Assembly: GCA_018798825.1 (NCBI GenBank)
Contig: CP076355.1
Span: 1,146,001 to 1,210,000 of the forward strand
Reading direction: 5' to 3'
From: Ochrobactrum sp. BTU1
GTDB taxonomy: Bacteria; Pseudomonadota; Alphaproteobacteria; Rhizobiales; Rhizobiaceae
DNA length: 64,000 nt
Shown here: positions 13,505 to 22,996 of the stretch, piece after piece
How positions within the stretch are numbered: the first letter of the stretch is position 1
How the letters are laid out: every line of letters starts with the position of its first letter
The notes under the pieces: model-generated
What the model saw: the letters and a program-made list of their open reading frames with translations, nothing else
Databases searched by the model: none
What the model was told of the DNA's origin: nothing
Position numbers and translations under genes: made by a program

Positions 13505-14584
13505 TCAAATTCTTCTGCCTGATTTGCTATCAAACAGATGAACACGGCTTTCATCTCCCTTGATGTTTATTTGATGTCCGAGTTCGACCTCACTGTCGCG
13601 GGGAAACTCGACAGTCAGCATTTTAGGTTGGCCAATCTCGATATAACCAAACATCTGACTGCCCAATCGTTCAACCACTGCAAGTTCACCGCTAAACCAT
13701 GCTTCCTGTTCCGAACAGACGGCTAGATCTTCAGGCCGCACACCGAGCACGATACGATCCTGAACACTAAGCGGTGCTGCATTAGAATTGAGTGGTATAT
13801 CTCTACCCATGCAGGAGAGCGTCAGCGTTTTTCCACCGATTTGTCCAACCTCGGCAGGAAGTGCATTCATCGTCGGACTGCCAATAAACTGTGCAACAAA
13901 AAGACTGGCGGGCTTGCGATAAATATCAAGCGGCTTGCCAATCTGTTCGACATTACCCTTGTTCATAACCACAATACGATCAGCGAGAGTCATAGCTTCA
14001 ACCTGATCATGCGTAACATAAACCGTAGTCGCCTTGATCTTGCGGTGCAGTTTTGCAATTTCCAACCGCATCTCGACCCGCAAAGCTGCATCAAGATTAG
14101 ACAGTGGCTCATCAAACAAAAATGCATTGGGTTCGCGGACAATTGCGCGACCCATCGCGACGCGCTGACGTTGACCACCTGAAAGTTGGGCTGGACGTCG
14201 TTCGAGAAACTCACCAATCTTTAGCGTCTCGGCGACAGCGCCAATGCGTGACTGCACATCATTGTCATTCGATCCACGCATCTTTAGCCCAAAAGCCATA
14301 TTCTCCTCCACACTCATGTGCGGATAGAGCGCGTAGTCCTGAAAAACCATCGCGATGTTACGCTCTGAAGGCGACAGCTCATTGACGACAGCATCGCCAA
14401 ATTTCAACTCACCGGCAGATATATCCTCCAGACCCGCGATCATTCTGAGCAAGGTTGATTTTCCGCAACCGGAAGGACCGACCAAAACGACAAACTCCCC
14501 GCTCTCGATCCGAAAGTCCAGAGCATGGATAACTTTATGGTTGCCATAGGTCTTTTGGATACGCTCCAATGCGATGGCGATCAT
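13505..14584 (-). CDS. Sugar ABC transporter ATPase, UgpC/MalK type
   Basis: 359 residues: Walker A GPSGCGKST near 38, Q-loop MVFQDYALYPH, signature LSGGQRQRVAMGRA near 134, Walker B FLFDEPLSNLDA, H-loop VTHD, and a C-terminal OB-type regulatory domain (about 240-359, GVRPEDLAV) typical of the CUT1 family. It energises import of a carbohydrate by the permeases at 17662-19412. It is transcribed away from them across a 96-bp intergenic region holding a likely GntR operator, so both arms may be controlled together. Intact, usual length. Confidence 0.93.
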   Translation of the reverse strand: MIAIALERIQKTYGNHKVIHALDFRIESGEFVVLVGPSGCGKSTLLRMIAGLEDISAGELKFGDAVVNELSPSERNIAMVFQDYALYPHMSVEENMAFGLKMRGSNDNDVQSRIGAVAETLKIGEFLERRPAQLSGGQRQRVAMGRAIVREPNAFLFDEPLSNLDAALRVEMRLEIAKLHRKIKATTVYVTHDQVEAMTLADRIVVMNKGNVEQIGKPLDIYRKPASLFVAQFIGSPTMNALPAEVGQIGGKTLTLSCMGRDIPLNSNAAPLSVQDRIVLGVRPEDLAVCSEQEAWFSGELAVVERLGSQMFGYIEIGQPKMLTVEFPRDSEVELGHQINIKGDESRVHLFDSKSGRRI

Positions 14585-14611
14585 GCATTCTCCTCCCAGA
14601 GTTTTCGCTTG

Positions 14612-14653
14612 ACGTCAATTATCGATATTATTATCAATAATGATAATTGACGT
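14612..14653. promoter_or_regulatory. 12-bp inverted repeat, probable GntR operator
   Basis: ACGTCAATTATC (14612-14623) is the exact reverse complement of GATAATTGACGT (14642-14653), and the AT-rich spacer holds further GATATTATTATC-like half sites. It lies in the divergent intergenic region between the ATPase gene and the GntR gene, where FCD-type regulators usually bind. TTGACG/TATTAT-like promoter elements overlap it on both strands, consistent with repression. Confidence 0.65.
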
Positions 14654-14680
14654 GTTAGGCAAGAAGGCTCAGGCAGCGGC

Positions 14681-15361
14681 GTGGCATATTTTTCATCCAA
14701 ACTCGTTCAGAGCAAACCTCCAAAGGCAGCAGTCGTATTTGAGGCGCTAAAGCGAGACATCATGCTCGGTACATTACCTGCGGGCGCCAATTTGACCGAA
14801 CTGGAAATCGCAGCGCATTTTCAGTGCAGCCAGGGGCCAGTTCGTGAAGCCCTCCTTCAATTGCAGGAAGAAGGGCTCGTGCTGAGACAGGGTCATAGGG
14901 GTACTCAAGTGTCTCTATGCACACCAGATGAAGCTGTTGAAATGTTTCGTCTGCGCAACTCCATTGAATGCAACGGGATCCCTCGCGTGATGATGCGACG
15001 GACCATGAAACTAACTGATGATCTCAAAAGCATGCTCGAAGGGATGCTGCAAGCAGCCGATGACGAAGATGAATATCGTCTTGCTGCAATAGATCGCGAC
15101 TTTCACAGGCGTATCTTCGACGAAGCTGACCTGCCGGCGCTGAATCCTATTTTACATCGTTGCCTTGTGCATAATCATCGCTTCAAAATTTCACAAAGTC
15201 GCAGCGCACGCGACTTGCGGGGTACCGCGCTGCGTCATTGCTCAATCATTGATGCCATAGAAGCTGCTGACCTTGAGGCTGCGCAAACAGCTATGCGACA
15301 TCACATTGCAACCATCGTCGATTTCGGACCCGCGGTATTCCCCGAAGAAGGTCGCAGCTGA
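14681..15361 (+). CDS. GntR-family (FCD) transcriptional regulator
   Basis: 226 residues starting at GTG 14681. The N-terminal winged helix is evident (FEALKRDIMLGTLPAGANLT, ELEIAAHFQCSQGPVREALL, GLVLRQGHRGTQVS) and the C-terminal all-helical FCD domain carries ligand/metal-type acidic and His residues (IDRDFHRRIFDEA, LRHCSIIDAIEA, MRHHIATI). It probably binds a sugar acid or metabolite of the adjacent operon and represses it. Its stop overlaps the ATG of the next gene (TGATG), making it the first gene of the operon. Confidence 0.9.
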   Translation: MAYFSSKLVQSKPPKAAVVFEALKRDIMLGTLPAGANLTELEIAAHFQCSQGPVREALLQLQEEGLVLRQGHRGTQVSLCTPDEAVEMFRLRNSIECNGIPRVMMRRTMKLTDDLKSMLEGMLQAADDEDEYRLAAIDRDFHRRIFDEADLPALNPILHRCLVHNHRFKISQSRSARDLRGTALRHCSIIDAIEAADLEAAQTAMRHHIATIVDFGPAVFPEEGRS

Positions 15362-16323
15362 TGTCGCGCTGTATCAACCATGATTTACAAGCAGAAATGC
15401 AGGCTCTTCTCGAAAAAATTACCGTTGAGTTTGCAGGCTTACCCGATCCAACGACGCTTCTACCGGCAGCCGGGCGGGCGCTTGCAGAAAAGAACAATCA
15501 GCGCTGGAATATCAATCTTCCTGAAATGCAGAATGTGCGTTCAATGCAAATTGACGCAAACCCGAGTATTGGCTCGCAGCAAACACCACTCCTTGTTCTG
15601 GAACCGATCAACAAAAAACGCGGCATCATTCTTTTCGTTCATGGTGGCGGCTTTGCTTTTTGCAGCCCTAAAACGCATGAGCGGTGCGCACGGGTGCTGG
15701 CCGAAAAGACCAGCTTAACTGTGGTTCTACCCGATTACCGTCTAGCACCGGAAAACCCTTTTCCCGCAGGCTTAAACGATGTCATCGGCACTATGCGGGC
15801 ATTGGTTGATGGACGGTTGGAAGGACTGGACGACCCCGTCTATATCGCTGGCGATTCTGCCGGCGCAAATCTTGCTCTCTCAGCGATGTTGCATGAGGCA
15901 GAAAATAGCCAATTGCTGCCAAAAGGCGCTCTGCTATTTTATGGCAACTATGCCATGGATTTTGAAACTCCGTCATATCAGGCTTTCATCAATGGCCCCG
16001 GACTGACCACCGACAGAATGAAGCGTTACTGGAACTGGTATGCGAGTGGACAGAACATCGCTTCAAATGCACTCGCCTGCCCGCTTCACGCCAGCGATGG
16101 AACACTCAAAAAAATGCCCCCGCTATATCTGACAGCAGCAGGCATTGACCCCCTGCTTTCCGATACGATTTTGCTGCACGAGCGGCTTTCAAAGATTGGT
16201 CGCAAGGACGAATTAGTTATCACAGAAGGCGTCGTACACGGCTTTCTTCAATACACGAATGAACTGACGGCAGCTGAAGCGGCGTTGGAGGACGCGGCGA
16301 AGGCATTAAGCCGAATGGCCTGA
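15361..16323 (+). CDS. Alpha/beta hydrolase, hormone-sensitive-lipase-type esterase
   Basis: 320 residues. HGGGFAFCS (oxyanion hole) near 95-103, GDSAGANLAL with nucleophile Ser near 164, an Asp in AAGIDPLLSD and a His in VVHGFLQYT complete the HSL-family triad. DYRLAPENPFPAGLND is also characteristic. It lies in a sugar-uptake operon, overlapping the regulator, so it may remove acyl groups from an esterified sugar or open a lactone; the true substrate is unknown. No signal peptide: it acts in the cytoplasm. Confidence 0.9.
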   Translation: MSRCINHDLQAEMQALLEKITVEFAGLPDPTTLLPAAGRALAEKNNQRWNINLPEMQNVRSMQIDANPSIGSQQTPLLVLEPINKKRGIILFVHGGGFAFCSPKTHERCARVLAEKTSLTVVLPDYRLAPENPFPAGLNDVIGTMRALVDGRLEGLDDPVYIAGDSAGANLALSAMLHEAENSQLLPKGALLFYGNYAMDFETPSYQAFINGPGLTTDRMKRYWNWYASGQNIASNALACPLHASDGTLKKMPPLYLTAAGIDPLLSDTILLHERLSKIGRKDELVITEGVVHGFLQYTNELTAAEAALEDAAKALSRMA

Positions 16324-16359
16324 ACAAGAGGCCTTCGTAAACAACTGGGAGGAGTTGAC

Positions 16360-17553
16360 ATGTTGAAATCTCTTATGCTCGGTGCAGCATTTACGGTTGC
16401 GCTCACATTTTCCGCGCAGTCTGCTGAAACGGTTCGCTTCTGGTACCACTTCGACAATCCGGAAAATCCGATGTCGGAACTGGTCGCCAAATTTGAAAAA
16501 GCCAATCCGGACATTAAAATCGAAGCAGAGAACATTCCATGGAACAGCTATTACGATAATCTCTACACTTCGATCATTGGTGGCAGCGCACCAGACGCTG
16601 CGATGGTGAAGCTGTTTGCACAACCACGATTAACGGAAATGGAAGCCCTTGAACCGCTCGGCGACCGGATCAATGGCTGGGCAGGCAAAGATGACCTGCT
16701 CGATAATTTGCTGGAGCTAAACAAAGCAGCTGATGGCAACCAATATTACCTGCCAATTCAGTATGTCGTTCTGTATCTCTATTATCGTGCCGACCTTTTC
16801 AAGGAGGCAGGCCTTGAGGCCCCTAAAACCTGTGACGATTTCCGCAATGCTGCAATCAAGCTTACCGACGCACCAAAACGCTATGGCTTTGGCCTGCGCG
16901 GCGGTAAGGGTGGATGGGACCAGTGGGGCGCATTCGTTCTTTCACAAGGCGGCGAAATCAAGCCAGGCGGCTTGACAACGCCGTCAGCTGTTGCGGCCAA
17001 TCAATGGGTGATCGATCTTTTCCAGAAGGACAAAGTCATTCCTCCATCAGCACCAAACGATGGGTTTCAGGAGATCATTTCAGCATTCAAAACCGGTAAG
17101 ACTGCAATGACGATCCACCATATTGGCTCGTCTAAGGATCTCGTGGCAGCACTTGGCGATAAGGTATCAGCAGTTCCCGTTCCTGAATGCGGCGGCAGCC
17201 GCTGGACATCTTATGGTGATGAATCGCTTGCGATTTTCTCGTCTTCCGAAGTGAAAGATGCTGCATGGAAATGGATTTCCTTCCTCGCAGAGGGTGAAAA
17301 CAACGTCTCCTTCAACAGCGCAACCGGCCAGATGACAGTCACAAAAAGCGGCTCAAAAGACTGGAAACTGCATGATCGTCGCTTTGTTGATGCGACAGTC
17401 GATTCCCTGCCCTTTGCACATGTGCTCCCACAAAATGAAGGTACATCAGAATTCGTGAATACCGCGTGGCAAACTGCCATGCAACGTGCACTTGCAGGCC
17501 AAATCACATCTGAGCAGATGATGCAGGAACTGGAAAGCCTATTCCAGAACTAA
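16360..17553 (+). CDS. Extracellular solute-binding protein, family 1 (sugar)
   Basis: 397 residues after a GGAGG ribosome-binding site. Signal peptide MLKSLMLGAAFTVALTF with cleavage after QSA (about 22). The mature part shows MalE/UgpB-type features: RFWYHFDNPEN, LVAKFEKANPDIKIE, GGSAPDAAMVK, YYLPIQYVVLYLYYRADLFK and ETFxNA-like C-terminal helices. It captures the periplasmic sugar for the following MalFG-type permeases. First transport gene of the operon. Substrate specificity cannot be read from sequence alone. Confidence 0.92.
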   Translation: MLKSLMLGAAFTVALTFSAQSAETVRFWYHFDNPENPMSELVAKFEKANPDIKIEAENIPWNSYYDNLYTSIIGGSAPDAAMVKLFAQPRLTEMEALEPLGDRINGWAGKDDLLDNLLELNKAADGNQYYLPIQYVVLYLYYRADLFKEAGLEAPKTCDDFRNAAIKLTDAPKRYGFGLRGGKGGWDQWGAFVLSQGGEIKPGGLTTPSAVAANQWVIDLFQKDKVIPPSAPNDGFQEIISAFKTGKTAMTIHHIGSSKDLVAALGDKVSAVPVPECGGSRWTSYGDESLAIFSSSEVKDAAWKWISFLAEGENNVSFNSATGQMTVTKSGSKDWKLHDRRFVDATVDSLPFAHVLPQNEGTSEFVNTAWQTAMQRALAGQITSEQMMQELESLFQN

Positions 17554-17661
17554 GCCTCCGACGTATGGGACCTTCATGGTGGCATCCACAAAAGCCGCCA
17601 TACCTCTCCTTATAGAACGTCGTCGCAAGCCAATCCATTCCTCAGTCTGGATAGATAGCCT

Positions 17662-18582
17662 ATGTCCGCGTTACCTTCTGTCTCCCAATCACCAGCCCGC
17701 CTCCGACGCCGGAGCAAAAAACTGCTGCCTTACTGGTTGCTGAGCCCTGCTGTAATTGTCACGCTGGCTATCGTATTTTTGCCAATGATGCAGGCGGTCT
17801 GGACAAGCTTCTACGATCTGGTGTTGTTCAAACCCAAAGCAACGGCATTTGTTGGCATCGGCAACTATATCAAGTTGTTACAGGACCCCGTATTCTGGGC
17901 CGCGTTCTGGAACACGTGTATCTGGATAGGTCTGACTGTGCCACTCCAGATGGGGCTTGGGCTTATAACCGCCCTCTTGCTCAACAGGGAGTTTCCTTGG
18001 CGCGGTTTGGCCCGAGCACTGGTCATTATACCATGGGCGCTGCCGAGTGTGGTTATAGCGCTGATGTGGCGCTGGATTTACGACCCCAATACAGGCGTTC
18101 TCAACGACATATTGCTCAATCTGTCAATTGTAAGTCATGCAGTTCCGTGGCTGGCCGATCCAAACATCGCACTTTATGCAATCATCGCGACGCTGACATG
18201 GCAGGGCTTCCCATTCTTTGCAATCATGATTCTCGCGGGTTTGCAGGGCATTCCCAAAAGCCAATATGAGGCAGCTTCCATAGATGGAGCTTCGCCCTGG
18301 CGCCAGTTTGTAAATGTGACACTGCCCGGCATAGCGCCAGTTCTTGCAACAGCAGGTCTACTCCGCGTGATCTGGGTGGCGAACTCCATGGACGTGATCT
18401 TCGTGATGACGGGCGGTGGCCCCGGCTACTCAACCTACACTTTGCCACTCTATGCATTCGTGAAAGCCAGGCAAAATCTGGATTTTGGCTATGGCACAGC
18501 AATCGCTGTAACCTTTACATTGCTGCTTGGTGTTCTGGTTGTCCTCTATCTTGCCCGCACAATGCGTGAGGTCGAAAAATGA
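17662..18582 (+). CDS. Sugar ABC transporter permease, MalF/UgpA type
   Basis: 306 residues with six predicted membrane spans. The first, LPYWLLSPAVIVTLAIVFLP, follows a basic N terminus, and the cytoplasmic EAA loop (EAASIDGASPWRQFVNVTLP) contacts the ATPase. It starts about 108 bp after the binding-protein gene and overlaps the next permease by four bases (ATGA), so the two subunits are made together. Confidence 0.93.
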   Translation: MSALPSVSQSPARLRRRSKKLLPYWLLSPAVIVTLAIVFLPMMQAVWTSFYDLVLFKPKATAFVGIGNYIKLLQDPVFWAAFWNTCIWIGLTVPLQMGLGLITALLLNREFPWRGLARALVIIPWALPSVVIALMWRWIYDPNTGVLNDILLNLSIVSHAVPWLADPNIALYAIIATLTWQGFPFFAIMILAGLQGIPKSQYEAASIDGASPWRQFVNVTLPGIAPVLATAGLLRVIWVANSMDVIFVMTGGGPGYSTYTLPLYAFVKARQNLDFGYGTAIAVTFTLLLGVLVVLYLARTMREVEK

Positions 18583-19412
18583 AACGTCAAAGCACCATTA
18601 AGCGCATATTGACGACCGACCTTCCGGTTGCATGCATCGTGCTCTTCGCCTTAGCCCCATTCGCATGGATGGTCTTAACTTCACTCACACCAACCGAGCA
18701 ATTATCGGCCAGCGGTGTTTCAATGTCACCGTCGAGCTGGAGTCTCGCCAATTACGAGCGCCTTTTTAACAAAGCACAATTCTACAAAAACATGCTCGAC
18801 AGCCTTGTTATCGCGGTCGGTACAGTGGTGCTTGGACTCGCGGTCTCCGTTACGGCGGCTTATGCGCTGTCGCGGTTTCGCTTTGTTGGGCGCAAATTGT
18901 TTATGATGCAATTTCTGCTCATCAACATGTTCCCGATTGTGCTGTTGATCCTCCCGCTTTTTATCCTCATGCGAAAATATGGCGTTTTGGATACCTATTT
19001 CGGTCTTATTCTAGCAAACTCTACGGTCGCCATTCCCTTCTCGGTCTGGATGCTGACGAGTTATGTCGCGGCCATTCCCAAAAGCCTGGACGAAGCCGCG
19101 ATGATGGATGGTTGTTCGCGTCTTACCGCTCTTCGACGCGTGATCATTCCTCTGATGATGCCCGGCATCATTTCAACGGGCATCTACATCTTCATCACGG
19201 CTTGGAATGAATATCTCTATGCCCTCACCCTAGGCGGTAGAAATGTTCGTCCGGTTACCGTCGCAATCCAGACGTTAATCGGGGAATATCAGATCGAATG
19301 GGGACTTTTGGCAGCTGGTGCCGTCGTCGGTGCAATGCCGGCAACCATTCTGTTCCTTCTCGTTCAAAAGCGCCTCATAGGCGGTCTCACTCAAGGTGCG
19401 GTCAAAGGCTGA
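18579..19412 (+). CDS. Sugar ABC transporter permease, MalG/UgpE type
   Basis: 277 residues, six spans, with the second-subunit signature: [12 protein letters not shown] near the start, the EAA loop [20 protein letters not shown] and a long periplasmic loop typical of MalG. Overlaps the upstream permease gene by ATGA. Together with the partner permease, the binding protein at 16360 and the ATPase at 13505 it makes a complete CUT1 importer. Confidence 0.93.
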   Translation: MKRQSTIKRILTTDLPVACIVLFALAPFAWMVLTSLTPTEQLSASGVSMSPSSWSLANYERLFNKAQFYKNMLDSLVIAVGTVVLGLAVSVTAAYALSRFRFVGRKLFMMQFLLINMFPIVLLILPLFILMRKYGVLDTYFGLILANSTVAIPFSVWMLTSYVAAIPKSLDEAAMMDGCSRLTALRRVIIPLMMPGIISTGIYIFITAWNEYLYALTLGGRNVRPVTVAIQTLIGEYQIEWGLLAAGAVVGAMPATILFLLVQKRLIGGLTQGAVKG

Positions 19413-19454
19413 CACACTGTTTCCATCAATTATTCAAGCTATCGAGGAAATATC

Positions 19455-20336
19455 ATGAACCCCATAGGGTTGATTTCAATGCAATATGCGCGGCCTTTCA
19501 CGGCCGAACATTTTCCGCTTTTCCATAAAATACGCGATCACGGATATGATTTCGTTGAACTGCTAGTGCCTGAAGTGGGCGAACTTGATCTAAAGGAAAC
19601 ACGCAAAGCGCTTGATGATGCAGGTTTGAGCATCGTACTTGCAGCACGCGTTAATCTTGAACGGAATATTTCGTCCGCTGACCGCAAGGCCTACCAATGC
19701 GGCATTGATTATCTCAAATACACTGTCGATTGCGCGAATGCACTTGGCGCGCAGGTAGTCGGAGGTCCTTTGACCGGAAATCCACTCGTCTTTGCTGGTC
19801 GCCCACCACAACCGGTTTCAGAAGACGAACGTCTGCGCCGTAAGGATTGTTGCGTGCATGCCCTGCAAGTCGCCGGAGACTATGCTCAGGGCAGCGAGGT
19901 ACTACTGGCCGTTGAACCACTCAATCGCTTTGAAAGCGACGTGTTGTGTACAACCCAACAAGCAATCGAACTGTTAGATGCAGTTGATCAGCCAGCGATA
20001 AAGCTGATGCTCGACACATTCCATATGCATATGGAAGAAAGTTCAATCCCCGAAGCGATCAAGCTCGCAGGCGATCTCGTGGTGCATTTTCAAGCCAACG
20101 AAAACCATCGCGGCTTTCCAGGCACAGGCGCCACAGATTGGGTATCGGTTTGCCGGGCTTTACACGAGATTGGCTACACTGGTCCAATTTCGCTTGAACC
20201 TTTCCGCCGTCAGGACGATCGGTTTGGTGTGCCTTTTGCGCAGTGGCGCGCACCGCACGAAGACGAAGGTGATCGTTTGGCCGCCAGCACTGCGTTTATG
20301 AAAAGCCACCTCCTTCTTACGGAATATCGTCGATGA
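19455..20336 (+). CDS. Sugar isomerase/epimerase, xylose-isomerase-like TIM barrel
   Basis: 293 residues. The pattern matches D-tagatose 3-epimerase/ketose epimerase-like proteins: VEPLNRFESDV holds a metal-binding Glu, MLDTFHMHMEE an Asp and His, FQANENHRGFPGTG the phosphate/substrate loop and ISLEPF the second catalytic Glu. It probably interconverts ketoses (C3 epimerisation) or isomerises an oxidised sugar. Overlaps the following oxidoreductase by ATGA, which argues that the two enzymes act in sequence. Ribosome-binding site GAGGAAAT upstream of ATG 19455. Confidence 0.88.
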   Translation: MNPIGLISMQYARPFTAEHFPLFHKIRDHGYDFVELLVPEVGELDLKETRKALDDAGLSIVLAARVNLERNISSADRKAYQCGIDYLKYTVDCANALGAQVVGGPLTGNPLVFAGRPPQPVSEDERLRRKDCCVHALQVAGDYAQGSEVLLAVEPLNRFESDVLCTTQQAIELLDAVDQPAIKLMLDTFHMHMEESSIPEAIKLAGDLVVHFQANENHRGFPGTGATDWVSVCRALHEIGYTGPISLEPFRRQDDRFGVPFAQWRAPHEDEGDRLAASTAFMKSHLLLTEYRR

Positions 20337-21328
20337 CCCTAAAAATTGGTTGGATTGGTTGCGGTATCCACGCAACTCAAATGCTGCTGCCTCAGCTTGT
20401 TCGTTATGATGTCGAAATTGCCGCTCTTTGCGATATCGACCCCGAACGCCTAAAAAATGCGGGGCGGCAGTTTGGTGTGCACACACTAACAGGTGATGTT
20501 GAAACGTTGCTAAGCACACCGGGTATTGACGCCATTGGTATGGCCGTGGGCCCTGATCAGCACCTTGCCTTTGGCAAAGCGGCATTGCAACGCGGCCTTC
20601 CTGTTTTCATGGAGAAGCCTCCATCAGGATCATCAGAAGGAGCACGTGAGCTTCTGAAAGCGTCCGAAAAAGCGAAGAAGCCTCTACTGCTGGGCTTCAT
20701 GAAACGTTACTCGGTCGGCAACAAAGTTGCGGCCAACATCATAAAGTCGGGTCAATTTGGCGACGTATTGGGGCTAACAGGCTACTATATGACGGCTCCC
20801 GGCTATTTCGTCGGCAATGTCGACTACACCGGCTTCTTTCTGCATCATTGCGTCCACTACATGGATCTTGTTTCCCACCTCGTCTCGCCTGTGCGAAAAC
20901 TTATGGCAAAAAAAGTCGAAAAAGAACCAGGCAAGCTGCTGATTCATGCAGCAATCGATTTTGAATGTGGCGCTATTGGCACGATTGCCATGGGTACTAT
21001 TCAATCGCGTGGAACACCAGTCGAGCGCATCGAATTGATGGGAGATCATCAGCGTATTGAAGTGGATAATGTCATCGATGTTCGCTGGCATCGAAATCCT
21101 GCATTCAAAATAGACGATCCGAAAGCAATGCTTTCAGAAGCGAGCGATACCCTCACTTGGAGACCCAACTTCACCGCCGCTGCTAATGAAGATCCAAAGG
21201 GCTATCATTCGTTGCTGGCTGATGTCCTTCCCGCTCTCATGGGTGCCGAGACAGCCGCACCAAACATCACAGACGGCGTTATTGCTATGGAACGACTAGA
21301 GACCATGCGGAAGGAAATTGATTTATAA
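20333..21328 (+). CDS. Gfo/Idh/MocA-family oxidoreductase
   Basis: 331 residues. Rossmann start KIGWIGCGIHATQMLLPQL, nucleotide-binding turn ALCDIDPERL and the family hallmark FMEKPPSG (EKP motif) near 98. HHCVHYMDLVSHL in the C-terminal domain supplies the catalytic His. It likely oxidises a sugar, inositol-like polyol or keto-sugar with NAD(P). Last gene of the operon; 500 bases of non-coding DNA follow, including a strong inverted repeat at 21490-21531. Confidence 0.9.
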   Translation: MTLKIGWIGCGIHATQMLLPQLVRYDVEIAALCDIDPERLKNAGRQFGVHTLTGDVETLLSTPGIDAIGMAVGPDQHLAFGKAALQRGLPVFMEKPPSGSSEGARELLKASEKAKKPLLLGFMKRYSVGNKVAANIIKSGQFGDVLGLTGYYMTAPGYFVGNVDYTGFFLHHCVHYMDLVSHLVSPVRKLMAKKVEKEPGKLLIHAAIDFECGAIGTIAMGTIQSRGTPVERIELMGDHQRIEVDNVIDVRWHRNPAFKIDDPKAMLSEASDTLTWRPNFTAAANEDPKGYHSLLADVLPALMGAETAAPNITDGVIAMERLETMRKEIDL

Positions 21329-21489
21329 TGCTCATTGACTTTTATGTCAGAGCGGAAATCTCCAAGAAAAGTGAGTAAGTGTTCACGAATTGGCTTTCTC
21401 TGTAAATCTATATTCGATTTTAACTGCTATCAGATGTTCTTTCGTTGATAATAACATATTTAACACGCTCTCAATAAACAGAGATAATT

Positions 21490-21531
21490 CCGGCACATAT
21501 GGCAAACCTTCACTTCTGCCATATGTTCCGG
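21490..21531. repeat. Long near-perfect inverted repeat
   Basis: CCGG-C-ACATATGGCA pairs with TGCCATATGT-T-CCGG over a 12-base loop, with a single mismatch in about 15 pairs. No T-run follows on either strand. It could end the operon transcript or be a protein-binding palindrome. Confidence 0.55.
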
Positions 21532-21633
21532 ATTTCTAAAATAAACAACCCATAAGGAAAATATCATATTCCGATCGATTTATACTTATGACGAATAATA
21601 ACAGCACAAATAAAAACATCGATCAGAAATTAA

Positions 21634-21659
21634 ATATAATATAATATAATATAATATAT
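21634..21659. repeat. TATAA pentanucleotide tandem repeat
   Basis: About five consecutive ATATA/TATAA units in otherwise AT-rich DNA. Such short tandem repeats can slip, but no gene or promoter is placed so that a length change would obviously matter. Confidence 0.7.
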
Positions 21660-21711
21660 TACTATTTTCTAGTAACTTATATATATTCATACTTTTCTGA
21701 AATACTGGATT

Positions 21712-22355
21712 TCAGTTAGGCGCTTCCATTATTTGATTTAGCATTTTTTTCCACAGATCAACCAATTTGCGCCCGGTTGTAATTTCCGGATCAAAGCTCT
21801 GGCGCACCGCTATACCACGTAACACCGACAGAATTAGGTGAACCTTTAATGTATCGGTCTCATTGTCAGGCTCAAAACCCACCAGTTTGATATGCTTAAA
21901 TCACGGATATCCACCCAACGACCCATCTCGTCCCTTAATCGTTGACCAAGCTCATTGTCTAAGCGAGCTGCCAGCATCAGTTCAATTGCGGCGATGTACC
22001 GGCTATCCGAGAAGATCGTCAACCAAAGAGCTTCGGTCAGTTCTGGCAGCTTATGCTTGGTTTCATTAGGATCAGCTCCAAAGGGATCAGCGACTTCCCA
22101 GTCCTCATGAAGCTGTCGCAAAGCTGCAACCAGTAGATCATTACGCGAGGGAAAGTGATGCGTCAGCGCGCCACGCGAGACCTTTGCTTTTTGAGCAATC
22201 ATGGCTGTTGAAATAAGCCCATGACCGACCTCAGCAAGTGCTTCAAGGGTTGCTTGGCAAACTCTTGACCGTGTCGTTGACGAGCGTTCAGCCTGAGTTT
22301 TCCTGCGCGACTGCGCCGAATTCTGAGCCCTGATTGATTTTACTGAGCCGTTCAT
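21712..22355 (-). pseudogene. TetR-family regulator, frameshifted
   Basis: The N-terminal helix-turn-helix is intact (STAMIAQKAKVSRGALTHHF at about 48-67) and the ligand domain reads normally to about residue 153 (LGQRLRDEMGRWVDIRDLSI). There the frame slips near 21885: it ends in a short wrong tail (NWWVLSLTMRPIH), whereas another frame continues with KVHLILSVLRGIAVR and GRKLVDLWKKMLNQIMEA to TGA 21712-21714, the expected TetR C terminus. A one-base lesion or a sequencing error explains this. It diverges from a truncated permease that it overlaps by 22 bp. Confidence 0.75.
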
Positions 22356-22996
22356 TTGTTGAGATCTCTGCAGCCTCTGTTACCGCAGTCTGCGTTATAC
22401 TCAGCCTACGGCTAGCAAACTGGATTTCAAAACAGAGCGGCAGTCTTAAAACCATTCTTCTTATGGCAATTATCCTACCGCTGTTTATCTCGAACGCTGT
22501 TCGCGCTGCCGGCTGGATGGTCGCTTTTGGCCAGACCGGCGTGTTGAATTTTCTGCTTATGAAAGTCGGCGTCATCTCCACGCCTCTAGCGATCATGCAG
22601 ACACCAGTTGCGGTGTTCATTGGCATAACGGCCGTCAATCTTCCCTATGTAGTCCTCACGTTACAAAGTGTGTTTGAAGGTTTGGACGAAAATATAGATT
22701 ACGCAGCAGCCAGCCTCGGTGCTTCACCATTGCAAAGCTTCATGCTCGTTCGTATGCCACAAATTATGCCTGGCCTTCTTGCAGCCTCGGTACTCTCCTT
22801 CATCCTGACGATGAATGCTTATGCCACGCCTGTACTTCTGGGCGGCCCATCGTTCCGCATGATGGCTCCGATGACCGTCACAGAAATACTGAATAAGGCA
22901 AACTGGCCCCTCGGAGCAGCACTTGCCTTTGTTCTGCTTTCTGTCACAGTCACGATATCGGTACTCGCAGGGCTTTTTATTCGTCGCCGCTATTAA
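22334..22996 (+). pseudogene. ABC permease, PotB/polyamine-type, 5' truncated
   Basis: 220 residues beginning at a TTG with no ribosome-binding site, inside the 5' end of the tetR gene. The frame starts at LLSRSFVEISAASVTAVCVI, which in PotB-type permeases is about 60-80 residues into the protein, so the first transmembrane segment and loop are missing. The rest is intact: EAA-like loop YAAASLGASPLQSFMLVRMP and a C-terminal FIRRRY. No binding protein, ATPase or second permease is nearby. A deletion most likely joined the tetR start to the middle of this gene. Confidence 0.75.

Larger units (their letters stand above)
21329..21711. other. AT-rich intergenic region after the sugar operon
   Basis: No gene. 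It holds a long hairpin (21490-21531) and a five-base tandem repeat (21634-21659). Composition shifts sharply to AT relative to the operon, marking the border with degraded DNA. Confidence 0.5.
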
